Of a DNA stretch of 64,000 nucleotides, positions 15,774 to 26,264 are shown piece by piece. Source of the DNA: Nonomuraea cavernae (GTDB taxonomy: Bacteria; Actinomycetota; Actinomycetes; Streptosporangiales; Streptosporangiaceae); NCBI RefSeq assembly GCF_014646355.1, contig NZ_BMNH01000036.1, forward strand, positions 1-64,000, in the 5' to 3' direction. Numbering within the stretch: the first letter of the stretch is position 1; every line of letters begins with the position of its first letter. Below the pieces are notes generated by a model that made no database searches, was not told the origin of the DNA, and saw only the letters and a program-made list of their open reading frames with translations. Both the position numbers and the translations under genes were made by a program.

Positions 15774-18700
15774 ATGTCGATGGACCAAGGTATCTGCGAA
15801 ATACGCGCCCTGGTCCGCGGCCGTGCTGGTGGCGAAAGGAGGTGGATCGCGTTGGCTTGGGTGAGCGTGATCGGACCCTCCATGGAACAGGTGGAGTACC
15901 GGCTGCAGGACGGCGCCGGGTGCGGTGCGCATTGCGATGATGACCGGCCTCAGGGCCTGCCGGGGCAACCGCACGAACAGATCACCTACCGGCTGGCCGA
16001 CGAACGCAGGCTGATGTGGATCGGCCAGGGCCTGCGCGAGTTCGGCATCGTCCCTCAGACCCGGCTCACCCCCGACCAACACGGGACCGCGCGCGCCCTG
16101 ATGGACGGCGTACATCCCTGGAGCGGAGAGGTCCTGGTGCCCGCCAAACACGTGATCGACCCGCGAGCCAAGTTGTCCGCCGCACCGCTTTTGGCGGCCA
16201 TGGAAGCGGCTGCGGCCGAGCAGGGCGCCACGGTCCAGACGCTGTTATCCGCCCGTCCCGCGGTGGCCAGGCGAGTGGCTCGCATGGCACGCGGTATCGC
16301 CCGGCAGGGCGAGGCATATCTCATGACCGTCACCGACATCGAGCAAGTCGCCCGTGCCGCTGGTATTGATCCGGAGCAGGCGTACACGGCTGACGAACTC
16401 GACACCGCACGTCGCTGGCGCAAGGCCCGAGTACGCATCGGCAACCGCGGCTACGACCTGACTTTGGACGTCACCAAGAGCATGTCGGTGCTGTACGGGT
16501 TGGCCGGGCGGGAGTTCGCCGCCGAGTTGGAGGCGGTGTTCGCTGACGCGGTGGTCGAGACCGTCACCGCCGTGGAGGGCTGGGCCGCCTACGGCCTTCG
16601 CGGTCACCAGGGCGACGGCCAGCTGGCCGAGCGGGCGGAGTCGACCGGCCTGCTCGGGTGGGTGATGTGGCACCGTACCGCCCGGCCGGTGGACGGAGCG
16701 GCGCCCGACCCGCACCTGCACGCACACGTGACGATCGCGAACATGGTGCGCGGTCGGGACGACGGCCGATGGTCGGCGATCGGCGCCGGCGGGCGAGACG
16801 TCCACCGGCACGCGCACGCCGCTGATGCTCTCCTCAAGGCGCGCATCCGCCGGGTGCTGACCGAGCGGTACGGCATCGCCTGGAGCCGGGACCAGCACAC
16901 CGGCGCGTGGGAGATCTCGGCCATCCCGGAGCGGGTTCGCGTCCTGTTCTCCAAGCGGGACAGCCAGGTCAAGGCGTTGCTGGCGCGGCTGGGCAAGCCC
17001 TATGACGAGGCCTCGCGCGAGGCCCGCAAAGTGGCTTCGGCGGAGAGTCGGCAGCGCAAGCAGGACGATGTCGACGAAGTGGACCTGCGCGCCGACTGGC
17101 GCCGGCAGTTGGCGGCCGACGGTATCGACGCGGACGCGCTGGTGCAAGGCGCCCGGGAGGGCGCTGGGCTACCGCCATGGCCGGGCGCGGAGCAGATCGC
17201 CGCATGGATCTGGCGCGCTGAGGGTGGTCTGACCGCGCATCGCAAGGTGATCACCCGCGCTGACGTGCTAACCGCGGTCATCGACGCGCTGCCCGACGGA
17301 GTGGCGGATGTGGCCGAGGCCGAGGCGCTCACCGACGAGGTCCTGCAGCACGCGCCCGCCGTGGAACTGCCCGAGTCCGGGGCGAGCCACCTGAGCAACG
17401 CGGAACGTTTCACCTCCCAGGATGTCCTGGCCGCCGAGAACGCGATCTTGGCCAGTGTGCGGCGCAGATACGACAGCGGTGTGGCGGTGCTCGACGGTCA
17501 GACCGTGCGCATGGCCATCGATGCCTTCCAGGTCGGCAACGCCCTGGAACTTTCGGGCGAACAGCGCGGCGCCTTGGAGCGGGTGCTGACCGGCGGGCAC
17601 GGCGTGGAAGCGGTCATCGGTGTGGCCGGCGCGGGCAAGACCACGCTCATGGCGGCCGTCAAGACCGCGTTCGAGGCGCGCGGCATGGTGGTGCGCGGCG
17701 CGGCCACCGCCGCGGTGGCGGCCGCCAACCTCACCGCCGAGTCCGGCATCGCCTCGCACACCATCGCCGGCTGGCTACGACGCATCCGCGATCCCGACCG
17801 GCCGGGACTGCGCGGGGTCGACGTGCTGGTGGTCGACGAGGGCGCGATGGTGGATGATCGCGAGCTGGCCGTGCTGCTGGAGGAGGCCGAACGTACCGGC
17901 ACCAAGGTCGTGCTCGTGGGCGATCCGCTGCAACTGCGCGCGGTCGGCGTCGGCGGAGGCTTTGGCGCGGTGCACCGCCAGATCGGCGGGCTGACCCTGC
18001 GGGAGAACCGCCGCCAGCGGGATCCGCTGGAACGCAAGGCGCTGGAGCTGTGGCGGGCCCACCAGCGGCAGGAGGCCTTGGACGTGTGGAGCCAGGGCGG
18101 GCGGGTGCGTTCCGGGCGCGGCGCTGATGACACCATGGCTCAGCTCATCGCCGACTGGGCGGCGGCCAGGGTGCCCTATCTCGTGGGCAGTCGCGAGGCG
18201 ATGCACGACGAGCTCGCCGGGGTGCTCGTACTGGCCAGCACCAACGAAGCCGTCGAACGGCTCAACCTGGCAGCTCGAGCGGTACGGCGCGAACTCGGCG
18301 AGATCACCGGTCCGGAGCGCACCTATCGAATCGCAGGCGGCCGCAGCATCACCCTGGCGGTCGGCGACCACGTGCGAGTACGGCGCAACGACTATCGGGT
18401 CCGGCGCGGCGAGGGCGAACTCAACGTGCTCAACGGATACCGCGGCAAGGTGGCTGCCGTCGACGAGCGCGGCCGGGTGCAGGTCGAGTGGCGTCACACC
18501 GGCCCGGACGGGCCCTCCCTGGTCACCGAGTGGATAAGCTCCCGCTACATCGCCGAGGGCGGCCTGTCGTACGGCACCGCCCTGACGGTGGCCGCCGCGC
18601 AGGGCCTTACTGCCGAGCACGCCCTGGTCTACGGCATGGGCCTGGACCCGCACACTCTGTATTCGGCGATGGCCCGCGACCGCGCCACCGCTCGCCTGTA

Positions 18701-19889
18701 CCTGCCGCTGGAGCTGCTGGAAACCGAGGCGGACCGGGCGCGTCACGGCGAGGTCAGGGGAGAGGCGGACGAACTGCAGCGGGCGATGGCGGCCTACGCC
18801 GCTACCTTGCGGGGCGACCGTACCGACAAGCTCCTTACACTCGAGCCCGAGCCGCTCGCCCCGCGCGCGGCGAGTGCGTCGGAGCATGACATCAGCCGCC
18901 GCCGGGATGCGGAGCGCGAGACCGATCGAGAGGTGCCTCACGATGTCGGAATCACCCGGAGGTCTGCAACTGACGGGCAGTCGCGTGATGCCGAGCAGGA
19001 AGCCCGGATGGCCGTGCGCCGGGCGGCCGCTGCGCTGGCCTTGGCTCAGTCGGAGTACGGGGTCGGGTTGCTGCCGGACGTCGAACTCGAGGAGCGCCTT
19101 GACGAGCTGGGCCGGAAGATTTCCGCTGCGGAGGCCGAAATTCAGACGGCCGAGCAAGATAGGCAGCGCTACGCCGAAGTCGGTGGTGGGCCCTTCGAGC
19201 TTCGATTGATCGCCAAGCGTGACCACTTGACCGAGCAGATCCGCCGGATCGAGGCGGCGTCTTCGACTGCTGAGCGACTACATCAGGCTGTTGGCGCGGT
19301 GGAGGACAACCGAGAGCTCAACGAACTACGTCAGCGTGAACACGACCTCACCGGCGAGCTCGATGCGCTACGTCCGTGGGGTCGGGCGCGCCGTCGCGAG
19401 TTGGAGACTGAGCTGGGAGGCATACGGGAACGGCAAGCCCAACTGCAGCAGCGTCATCACGTCCTCGTCGAAAACATGACGCAGCTACAAAGGGATGCTC
19501 AGCAAGCGGCTGAACAGGCACCGCCAAGGGCCGCGTGGCCGCTGGTGCGGCGTCGCTATGACGACCTGAATCGCGACTTCGCCACCGCTCAACGCGGTGC
19601 CCGTACTCAGGACATCAGTGATGCCGTGCAGAGAGCGGAGGCCGCTCGCAGGAATCGCGCACTTCTTCAGCAGGAGCGCACTGTTGCTCAGCAGGAGGTC
19701 GTCCGACGTGCCGAAATGTCCCCTGAGCGGCGCGACATCGAACAGGCTGTGCGCGTGGAGTACGTCGAACTTGTCGAGCGAGGTACGGACCAGTCGCGTA
19801 TTGCGCACCAGGTCGAACGGGAGCACACCGAGCAGTCCCGATTGCTCGATCGTGAAGGTGGGAGCCGCGATCAGGGGCACGGGAGATAG
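15774..19889 (+). CDS. traA: MobF-family relaxase-helicase (TraA/TrwC-like)
   Basis: A 1371-residue conjugative relaxase. The TrwC-like nicking domain lies at about residues 170-410. It contains GYDLTLDVTKSMSVLYGL and the three-His metal motif PDPHLHAHVTIANMV (about 310-325). The helicase domain has Walker A IGVAGAGKTTLM (about 616-627), Walker B VLVVDEGAMVDD (about 684) and GDPLQLRAVG, as in RecD/TraI-type SF1 helicases. A long, charged, coiled-coil C-terminus (about 1080-1371) follows. The protein cleaves one strand at an origin of transfer and unwinds it. The catalytic Tyr expected near the N-terminus of MobF proteins was not identified; the first 170 residues are unusual and a later start is possible. 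The origin of transfer was not located. Confidence 0.9.
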   Translation: MSMDQGICEIRALVRGRAGGERRWIALAWVSVIGPSMEQVEYRLQDGAGCGAHCDDDRPQGLPGQPHEQITYRLADERRLMWIGQGLREFGIVPQTRLTPDQHGTARALMDGVHPWSGEVLVPAKHVIDPRAKLSAAPLLAAMEAAAAEQGATVQTLLSARPAVARRVARMARGIARQGEAYLMTVTDIEQVARAAGIDPEQAYTADELDTARRWRKARVRIGNRGYDLTLDVTKSMSVLYGLAGREFAAELEAVFADAVVETVTAVEGWAAYGLRGHQGDGQLAERAESTGLLGWVMWHRTARPVDGAAPDPHLHAHVTIANMVRGRDDGRWSAIGAGGRDVHRHAHAADALLKARIRRVLTERYGIAWSRDQHTGAWEISAIPERVRVLFSKRDSQVKALLARLGKPYDEASREARKVASAESRQRKQDDVDEVDLRADWRRQLAADGIDADALVQGAREGAGLPPWPGAEQIAAWIWRAEGGLTAHRKVITRADVLTAVIDALPDGVADVAEAEALTDEVLQHAPAVELPESGASHLSNAERFTSQDVLAAENAILASVRRRYDSGVAVLDGQTVRMAIDAFQVGNALELSGEQRGALERVLTGGHGVEAVIGVAGAGKTTLMAAVKTAFEARGMVVRGAATAAVAAANLTAESGIASHTIAGWLRRIRDPDRPGLRGVDVLVVDEGAMVDDRELAVLLEEAERTGTKVVLVGDPLQLRAVGVGGGFGAVHRQIGGLTLRENRRQRDPLERKALELWRAHQRQEALDVWSQGGRVRSGRGADDTMAQLIADWAAARVPYLVGSREAMHDELAGVLVLASTNEAVERLNLAARAVRRELGEITGPERTYRIAGGRSITLAVGDHVRVRRNDYRVRRGEGELNVLNGYRGKVAAVDERGRVQVEWRHTGPDGPSLVTEWISSRYIAEGGLSYGTALTVAAAQGLTAEHALVYGMGLDPHTLYSAMARDRATARLYLPLELLETEADRARHGEVRGEADELQRAMAAYAATLRGDRTDKLLTLEPEPLAPRAASASEHDISRRRDAERETDREVPHDVGITRRSATDGQSRDAEQEARMAVRRAAAALALAQSEYGVGLLPDVELEERLDELGRKISAAEAEIQTAEQDRQRYAEVGGGPFELRLIAKRDHLTEQIRRIEAASSTAERLHQAVGAVEDNRELNELRQREHDLTGELDALRPWGRARRRELETELGGIRERQAQLQQRHHVLVENMTQLQRDAQQAAEQAPPRAAWPLVRRRYDDLNRDFATAQRGARTQDISDAVQRAEAARRNRALLQQERTVAQQEVVRRAEMSPERRDIEQAVRVEYVELVERGTDQSRIAHQVEREHTEQSRLLDREGGSRDQGHGR

Positions 19890-20021
19890 CCAGGCCGAGA
19901 AAATATCTGGCCTCAAGTCCAGATGGAGCATGCCGCCTCGGGCGTGGGGGAGCGGCTCTGACATCGGACACCATCATCCAAGCGATCTACGTGCTTTCGG
20001 CGCAGGTGGGGGTCTGGCTCC

Positions 20022-23000
20022 TCCCCCGTTCCCACGGGCGTGGGGACGGGACCAACTACTGGGCCACCTGCTCGCGCGACGATGGTTCACCCCCACGGGC
20101 GTGGGGACGGGAGCAGGATGTGGCGGTGCGCGGTCACGGTGGCCGGTTCACCCTCACGGGCGTGGGGACGGGGTCGTGGAGCTGCTCGACGGTGGCCGGG
20201 TCGACGGTTCACCCCCACGGGCGTGGGGACGGGGGTGGCCGCCAGGTCCTGGAGGGCGTCGATGCCGGTTCACCCCCACGGGCGTGGGGACGGGCGGCCC
20301 ACGAGGGTGAGCAGCGTGTGGTCGTGCGGTTCACCCCCACGGGCGTGGGGACGGGCTCGTCCGGGCGGGCCTGGACGGGCCCGCCCTCGGTTCACCCCCA
20401 CGGGCGTGGGGACGGGGCCTTGAGCCTGGCGCGCATCTCGTGCACCCACGGTTCACCCCCACGGGCGTGGGGACGGGAGGGTGACGCCGTCCTGCTCGTA
20501 GCCGAACGGCGGTTCACCCCCACGGGCGTGGGGACGGGAACACTACCCCCATTGACGTCCAATGGAAGTCCGGTTCACCCCCACGGGCGTGGGGACGGGC
20601 CTACGACCCAGGATCCGAGTGCGCCTACGACCGGTTCACCCCCACGGGCGTGGGGACGGGGTGCGCGGCCCACCGGGTCAGCCCCGGGCGCGCGGTTCAC
20701 CCCCACGGGCGTGGGGACGGGGCCTCGTATTCACGGCCCTCGACGTCGAACATCGGTTCACCCCCACGGGCGTGGGGACGGGTCATCTTGAGATAGGGAG
20801 GGCGTCCTGTGGCGCGGTTCACCCCCACGGGCGTGGGGACGGGACCCTTCCACGCTCCCCACCGACTCCAGCCCACGGTTCACCCCCACGGGCGTGGGGA
20901 CGGGTCCAGGGGCGATGACCTCGACGGCCGCGGCCGGCGGTTCACCCCCACGGGCGTGGGGACGGGGGGCGCAAGGCCAGGACGAGGGCGGTCTGATGCG
21001 GTTCACCCCCACGGGCGTGGGGACGGGCCAGAACCTCGTGCTCGGCCCGTTCGAAACCACGGTTCACCCCCACGGGCGTGGGGACGGGACGCTGGAAACA
21101 TGAGTCATTGATCAATAATCCGGTTCACCCCCACGGGCGTGGGGACGGGGCCTTTTGTGCGTCGGCAATACGCCGGTTCGCAGGTTCACCCCCACGGGCG
21201 TGGGGACGGGGATGTAGACGACACAGGTCACGGTCTGGTCGGCGGTTCACCCCCACGGGCGTGGGGACGGGGCCCACATCAGTCCAGAGCTGCTCAAGGG
21301 GTACGGTTCACCCCCACGGGCGTGGGGACGGGCATACCGAGAGCGCCAGGCGCTAGCACGCCGGCGGTTCACCCCCACGGGCGTGGGGACGGGTCTCCAC
21401 GCGACTCTCCCCCCGAAGGGGGAGGCGGTTCACCCCCACGGGCGTGGGGACGGGTGCCACAGCCACATGGCCGCCGTGCTGATCGCCGGTTCACCCCCAC
21501 GGGCGTGGGGACGGGGGGGCCGGCCTGCGGCTCGCGGGGACGTGGCCCGGTTCACCCCCACGGGCGTGGGGACGGGGTTTTAATCGCGCTCATGGCGACG
21601 ACGTACAGCGGTTCACCCCCACGGGCGTGGGGACGGGTGGCTGCCGCCCGTGCCGCCCTTGCCGGACGACGGTTCACCCCCACGGGCGTGGGGACGGGCA
21701 CCTGCCCGCACCTGGTGCACTGAATGGAGCCGGTTCACCCCCACGGGCGTGGGGACGGGCGTATGCCCACCATACGAATTACCGCGCGGACCGGTTCACC
21801 CCCACGGGCGTGGGGACGGGGCCAGCGAGGGTAGCGGCGTCAGCTTCATGTCCGGTTCACCCCCACGGGCGTGGGGACGGGCGTGTTGTCGGCATCGGTC
21901 CAGGCGACGCAGTCGGTTCACCCCCACGGGCGTGGGGACGGGCCGTGGCCGCTGGTGGCCACGCGGACGATCAGCGGTTCACCCCCACGGGCGTGGGGAC
22001 TGGAAGTTCTGGGGCGAAAGCGAAAGCCTGTTCACCGGTTCACCCCCACGGGCGTGGGGACGGGGAGCCGACCTTGTCCAGCATCGGATTGAGGAGCGGT
22101 TCACCCCCACGGGCGTGGGGACGGGTCCCAAACCGGGTGCTCTCCCTGCTGAGCTACAGGTTCACCCCCACGGGCGTGGGGACGGGCCGATGGGCCTGCC
22201 CTCGGCCATCGGCGACAGCGGTTCACCCCCACGGGCGTGGGGACGGGGTCTGAACCTCGACGGGAACGGTGAGTGTCACCGGTTCACCCCCACGGGCGTG
22301 GGGACGGGCGAGTTCAGCCTGACGAAATTGTCGATCGCCTCGGTTCACCCCCACGGGCGTGGGGACGGGCGCGAGCCGCCTCCGTTCCAGCCCCAGCTCT
22401 TGGTTCACCCCCACGGGCGTGGGGACGGGTGCGACGCGGACTTCCGGACCGCCACCCGCGTCGGTTCACCCCCACGGGCGTGGGGACGGGCTCTCTGGTG
22501 GCTCCGGGAGGGCCGGGCGGACCGGTTCACCCCCACGGGCGTGGGGACGGGGCCGGGCCGGTCGGCCGGCGACGCCGCGCCGCCGGTTCACCCCCACGGG
22601 CGTGGGGACGGGCGTGGCGGATGGCGTCGGCGGCCACGGTGGACGGTTCACCCCCACGGGCGTGGGGACGGGCACTGCCGCCACTCGTGCAGCAGGTGGT
22701 TCGACGGTTCACCCCCACGGGCGTGGGGACGGGTATCCAGCGCATGGCCGGTGCCGTCTGGGGTGCGGTTCACCCCCACGGGCGTGGGGACGGGGCGTTC
22801 TGCGTCAGGCCCGCACTCTTGGACACCGGTTCACCCCCACGGGCGTGGGGACGGGGGGGAGATCGCATGACCGACAAGCCGCTGACCCGGTTCACCCCCA
22901 CGGGCGTGGGGACGGGTGGATATGGGTAGCACAGAGCGGGCCGATCATCGGTTCACCCCCACGGGCGTGGGGACGGGCAGATGAGCTGCACGCCGAGCTG

Positions 23001-23465
23001 GCCGCCGAGCGGTTCACCCCCACGGGCGTGGGGACGGGGGCAAGCTCGTCATCCCCGCAGACCGGGGCGTCGGTTCACCCCCACGGGCGTGGGGACGGGT
23101 GCCGTTGCAGCATCTCGCGCGTGGTGGTGATCGGTTCACCCCCACGGGCGTGGGGACGGGCGCTTCTCCAGTTTGGTGACCTTGAAGGCGAACGGTTCAC
23201 CCCCACGGGCGTGGGGACGGGAGCCTCGTCTCCCGGCTGGAAGCCGGCCGTGACGGTTCACCCCCACGGGCGTGGGGACGGGGCCACCAGGCGCAAGGTC
23301 CGGGCGAGCACGACCGGTTCACCCCCACGGGCGTGGGGACGGGGCGCTGCACGGCTAGCGCCGCCAGACGTTGACCGGTTCACCCCCACGGGCGTGGGGA
23401 CGGGCTGAGCTATCCGGGGCCAGATGACCCGGGCATCGGTTCACCCCCACGGGCGTGGGGACGGG
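20022..23465 (-). CRISPR. CRISPR array 1, type I-E, 57 repeats
   Basis: Repeats of 29 bases recur every 61 bases. On the minus strand each starts CCCGTCCCCACGCCC and ends GTGGGGGTGAACCG. By position there are 57 repeats (including a degenerate one at 20022-20050) and 56 spacers, almost all 32 bases, with one of 33 (20905-20937) and two of 31 (22370-22400 and 22613-22643). Degenerate repeats occur at the 20022 end (first and third units), and the cas2/leader end at 23465 is uniform. This supports transcription on the minus strand from the 23466 side. A single variant repeat (GGGACTGG end) is at 21975-22003. Confidence 0.99.
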
Positions 23466-23562
23466 GCTTACTGAGCTGGGGAAACTCTACTGACCTGGGC
23501 CTTTGCGGGTGTCGGTATTTGTCGTGCCCGTGACCTGGCCTTATGCAAGGCAGGACGGCAGC
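23466..23562 (-). promoter_or_regulatory. Leader of CRISPR array 1
   Basis: The 97 bases between the last uniform repeat and the cas2 stop codon are the expected leader position. Next to the repeat the minus strand reads GTAGAGTTTCCCCAGCTC, more T-rich than the surroundings. The leader is short, so cas2 read-through may contribute to array transcription. Confidence 0.6.
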
Positions 23563-23865
23563 TCACGGCTGGGATGGAGGTTCGGGAAGAAAGCGTATGA
23601 GCTGCAGGCCGTCGAAGTCGGCGACGTGGCGGCGGCGTTCGCCTGCGGTGCGGATGGTGAAGCCTTGTTCGTTGTCGGTCGGGTGGAGGCATACGGCGGC
23701 GCCGTCGGCGATGCAGCCGCTGACGGCGGACCACAGTTCGTCCCGGACACGGGCGGAGACGGTGCCGACGTAGAGGCCGGGGGCGGGCTCGATGAGCCAG
23801 CGGGACAGGGCACCGCGGACGTGGTCGGGAACGGCGGTGGTCGATATGACGATCATGGATGCCAT
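23563..23865 (-). CDS. cas2: CRISPR adaptation protein Cas2 (type I-E)
   Basis: A 100-residue Cas2 of the type I-E (CasD/YgbF-like) branch. The N-terminal ferredoxin-like strand is MIVISTTAVPDHVRGALSRW. LIEPAPGLYVGTVSARVRDE is the I-E signature, and the C-terminal tail (GLQLIRFLPEP) follows. With Cas1 it forms the spacer-integration complex; Cas2 is the structural dimer at its centre. It starts 46 bases after the cas1 stop, the only appreciable gap in the cas operon, and ends next to the array leader. Length is normal for the family. Confidence 0.95.
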   Translation of the reverse strand: MASMIVISTTAVPDHVRGALSRWLIEPAPGLYVGTVSARVRDELWSAVSGCIADGAAVCLHPTDNEQGFTIRTAGERRRHVADFDGLQLIRFLPEPPSQP

Positions 23866-23911
23866 GGCTCACCTGGTCGATGGCGCGAAGAGGCTCCCGA
23901 GGTGACCGGGA

Positions 23912-24898
23912 CTACCACGGGATCTCGATGTCGCCGGCGAGGTCGTCGCTGTAGTTGACGCCGGCGGGAAGGGAGCCGAGGTCAGGGTCCCAGAGGTGGA
24001 CGATGTCGGCGGTTCGGCCGGCCGGGGATGACTGGGCGGTGTCTGGGGCGAGCATGTTCTGGACGTCGGAGATGATCGTGGGCATGAGTTTGATCAGCCG
24101 GAATTCTTCGCGGAGTTGGACCCGGGCGTCGCGCTCAGGTCGAGTGGATCCGGCGAGTGAGAACGCGAGCGGGATGGTGACCTTCGCCTTGTACAGGTTG
24201 GCGATGTCGTAGACGAAGGCCATCTGGGTGCCGGAGTGGATGAATCCCAGAGCGGGGGAGCAGCCCAGCGCGAGGACGGCGGCGTGGACCGTGCCGTAGA
24301 GGGCGGCGTTCGCGGCTGAGAGGGCGAGATTGACGGGGTCTTGTTCATCCCAGGCGGCGGGGTCGTAGTTGCGGCGGAAACGGGTGATCCCGTATTTGGT
24401 GGCCAGCATTCGGTACAGAGCCTTGATCCGCTGGCCCTCCAGACCGCGCAGTTGGGCCAGGCTCGCCCCGGTGGGGGCGTTGCCGAAGCGGTGTTCGTAC
24501 ATGCGGATGGCCACGCGGAGTCGTTCGTCCTCGTTGGCCCAGGCGCGTGCCTGGTGTTCCAGCCAGTCGGTGGTGAGTTGAGCGGGAAGTATCCCGGCGT
24601 AGGCCCGTACGCCACCGGCGCCGACGCAGACCAGGCTGGTGCCGTGCCGGGCGAAGGTGGCCATGGCCGGTTGGGTGATGGAGGTGCCGGGCCCCAGCAG
24701 GACGCAGGCCAGCGATGCGGTGGGCAGGTATACCCGCTCGATGCCGCGTGGTGATTCGACTTGGGCGCACACGCCGGTGTCATCCTGGACGATCCGCACG
24801 CTCTCCATGTAGAGGAAGGACAGCGAGTCGGCGATGCGCGGCAACATGGCCAGGGTTGGCTGCCCCAGCCGCCGCTTGGCGTCGGATGGACTGCTCAT
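23912..24898 (-). CDS. cas1: CRISPR integrase Cas1 (type I-E)
   Basis: A 328-residue Cas1 nuclease-integrase. The N-terminal beta domain (ADSLSFLYMESVRIVQDDTG) precedes the helical catalytic domain. Expected metal-binding residues are in SAANAALYGTVHAAVLALG (Glu replaced by Ala-Ala context but with NAALYG), GFIHSGTQMAFVYDIANLYK (His and Asp) and the RDARVQLREEF helix. The type I-E pattern GLEGQRIKALYRMLATKYGI supplies a Glu. The ATG overlaps the cas6e stop by one base (TGATG). Its length is about 10-20 residues above the Escherichia coli protein. Confidence 0.95.
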   Translation of the reverse strand: MSSPSDAKRRLGQPTLAMLPRIADSLSFLYMESVRIVQDDTGVCAQVESPRGIERVYLPTASLACVLLGPGTSITQPAMATFARHGTSLVCVGAGGVRAYAGILPAQLTTDWLEHQARAWANEDERLRVAIRMYEHRFGNAPTGASLAQLRGLEGQRIKALYRMLATKYGITRFRRNYDPAAWDEQDPVNLALSAANAALYGTVHAAVLALGCSPALGFIHSGTQMAFVYDIANLYKAKVTIPLAFSLAGSTRPERDARVQLREEFRLIKLMPTIISDVQNMLAPDTAQSSPAGRTADIVHLWDPDLGSLPAGVNYSDDLAGDIEIPW

Positions 24899-25530
24899 CA
24901 GGTGACCAGCGGCGCGAGGCTGAGCAGGCCGCAGCCGTAGGCCTTGCCTCGCCCGATGCCGTTGAGCACGGCCTGCCGGACAAGATCGGGGTCCTTGACC
25001 ACGGCGAGGCCGTCGAATCGGGTGGCAGCATGACGCACTGCGCCCGGCCCTTTCCCGCGGACGTCGGGGAGCGGAGTGGAGGTCAGCGTCCGCAGGATCA
25101 GGCCGTTCGCCTCGGCGCGGGCGTGCCACCACTGGTCGGCCTCCGCGCCGCGCAGGGCGAGCAGCTTGCCGGCGCGTTCAGAGGTACGGCCGAGCCGTTT
25201 GGTCGTGTTGCCGACGATTCGGTACCGCACGGCCAGGTCCGAGTGCAGCAGATCGAGCAACAGAGTCAGGTCGCGTACGGCCAGCGAGCCGTACTGCTGG
25301 GGCAACCGGGCAGCGTCGATGGGCAGACCGCTCTGGACGAGCAGGTGCGGTCCGACCGCCCCGGTCTCGTCGTAGCGATACAGCACCCCGGCCTTGGCGC
25401 GGGCCTGTTCACCGAGACCGTCGGGGACCAGGGACATGACCCGCTTGTGCAGCGCCTCGGCGTCACGCAGGTCGCGTTGCGCGGTCTTGCTGCGAGGTTC
25501 GAGAACGATCCGGGTCAGCCACGCGGTCAT
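24898..25530 (-). CDS. cas6e: CRISPR RNA endonuclease Cas6e (CasE/Cse3)
   Basis: A 210-residue pre-crRNA processing endoribonuclease. The N-terminal LTRIVLEPRSKTAQRDLRDA and ALHKRVMSLVP provide the conserved catalytic His (about residue 28). The C-terminal glycine-rich loop GIGRGKAYGCGLLSL is typical of Cas6 ferredoxin folds. It cuts at the base of the repeat hairpin, which is strong in both arrays here, and stays bound in Cascade. The start overlaps the cas5 stop (ATGA). Confidence 0.96.
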   Translation of the reverse strand: MTAWLTRIVLEPRSKTAQRDLRDAEALHKRVMSLVPDGLGEQARAKAGVLYRYDETGAVGPHLLVQSGLPIDAARLPQQYGSLAVRDLTLLLDLLHSDLAVRYRIVGNTTKRLGRTSERAGKLLALRGAEADQWWHARAEANGLILRTLTSTPLPDVRGKGPGAVRHAATRFDGLAVVKDPDLVRQAVLNGIGRGKAYGCGLLSLAPLVT

Positions 25531-26264
25531 GGTGTCCCTCCGGCGTAGGCGAACAGTGCGTCCTGGTAGAGGCGCCCCCAGCCCAGCCACAGACGCTCGG
25601 GGATGGGACAGGGCGTGATACTGACTGTCCGGTGGCGGTAGCGGCGCTCCAGCCCGGCGAAGCTGACCGGCACGTCCAGGAGTTCGGCGACCGAGGCGGC
25701 CCGAGCATCGCCATCCTCGCGGACGACGTCGAGTTGCCCGCCGGTGAAGCGGCACGGCACGGGTACCCGCTCGGTGAGCTCCTTGTAAGTGTCCTCGGTA
25801 CGGCGTAGCAGGAACGGCGGGTCGGGCGGGCAGGAGCGACGGCCCAGGTACGGCTGCCAGCGGGGCCGGCCGAGCCGGTCGGCGAGTTCGCTGATCGCAT
25901 CGTCGGGGCCGGTGACGCCGACGATGAAGACGGCGTCGGCGAGGTAGTGGCGGCGCGTGACGATCGTGGCCGTTTCGACGCTGCGTCTGCCGCCCTCGGA
26001 TGTGGGCACCGTCTGCTGCCGGACCCGGCCACCACCGACCGTGTGGAAGTCGGCCATGGGAATGCCTGGCCGGTCGATGCGGATGGTGAACCTCAGATCG
26101 TCGAAGCGGGACAGATCCTCTCCGCGGCGCATGCCGTACGCGCTGGCGAACAGCCCGATCAGGCCTGACCGGGTAGGGAAGCGCTGGGTGTCGCGCTCGG
26201 CGAAGGCGCTGTGTTCACCCCACGACTGCAGCGGCCCGGCCAGGCGCAGTATGAGCCCGCTCAC
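25527..26264 (-). CDS. cas5e: Cascade subunit Cas5e (CasD)
   Basis: A 245-residue Cas5 of type I-E. The N-terminus SGLILRLAGPLQSWGEHSAF is the family signature, followed by RDTQRFPTRSGLIGLFASAY. Cas5e binds the 5' handle of crRNA and caps the Cas7 backbone. The GTG at 26264 overlaps the cas7 stop (GTGA), which fixes the start; upstream in-frame sequence overlaps cas7 in another frame. Confidence 0.96.
   Translation of the reverse strand: MSGLILRLAGPLQSWGEHSAFAERDTQRFPTRSGLIGLFASAYGMRRGEDLSRFDDLRFTIRIDRPGIPMADFHTVGGGRVRQQTVPTSEGGRRSVETATIVTRRHYLADAVFIVGVTGPDDAISELADRLGRPRWQPYLGRRSCPPDPPFLLRRTEDTYKELTERVPVPCRFTGGQLDVVREDGDARAASVAELLDVPVSFAGLERRYRHRTVSITPCPIPERLWLGWGRLYQDALFAYAGGTP

Noticed and set aside
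19930..19955. Possible extra degenerate CRISPR repeat (CTCGGGCGTGGGGG)
   Set aside because: It is out of the 61-base register by about 30 bases and matches only the GC-rich half of the repeat.
20040..23408. Long open frames across the CRISPR array giving repeated FTPTGVGTG or SPPRAWGR-type peptides
   Set aside because: They are translations of the 61-base repeat unit in different frames; there are no start signals and the array is plainly a CRISPR.
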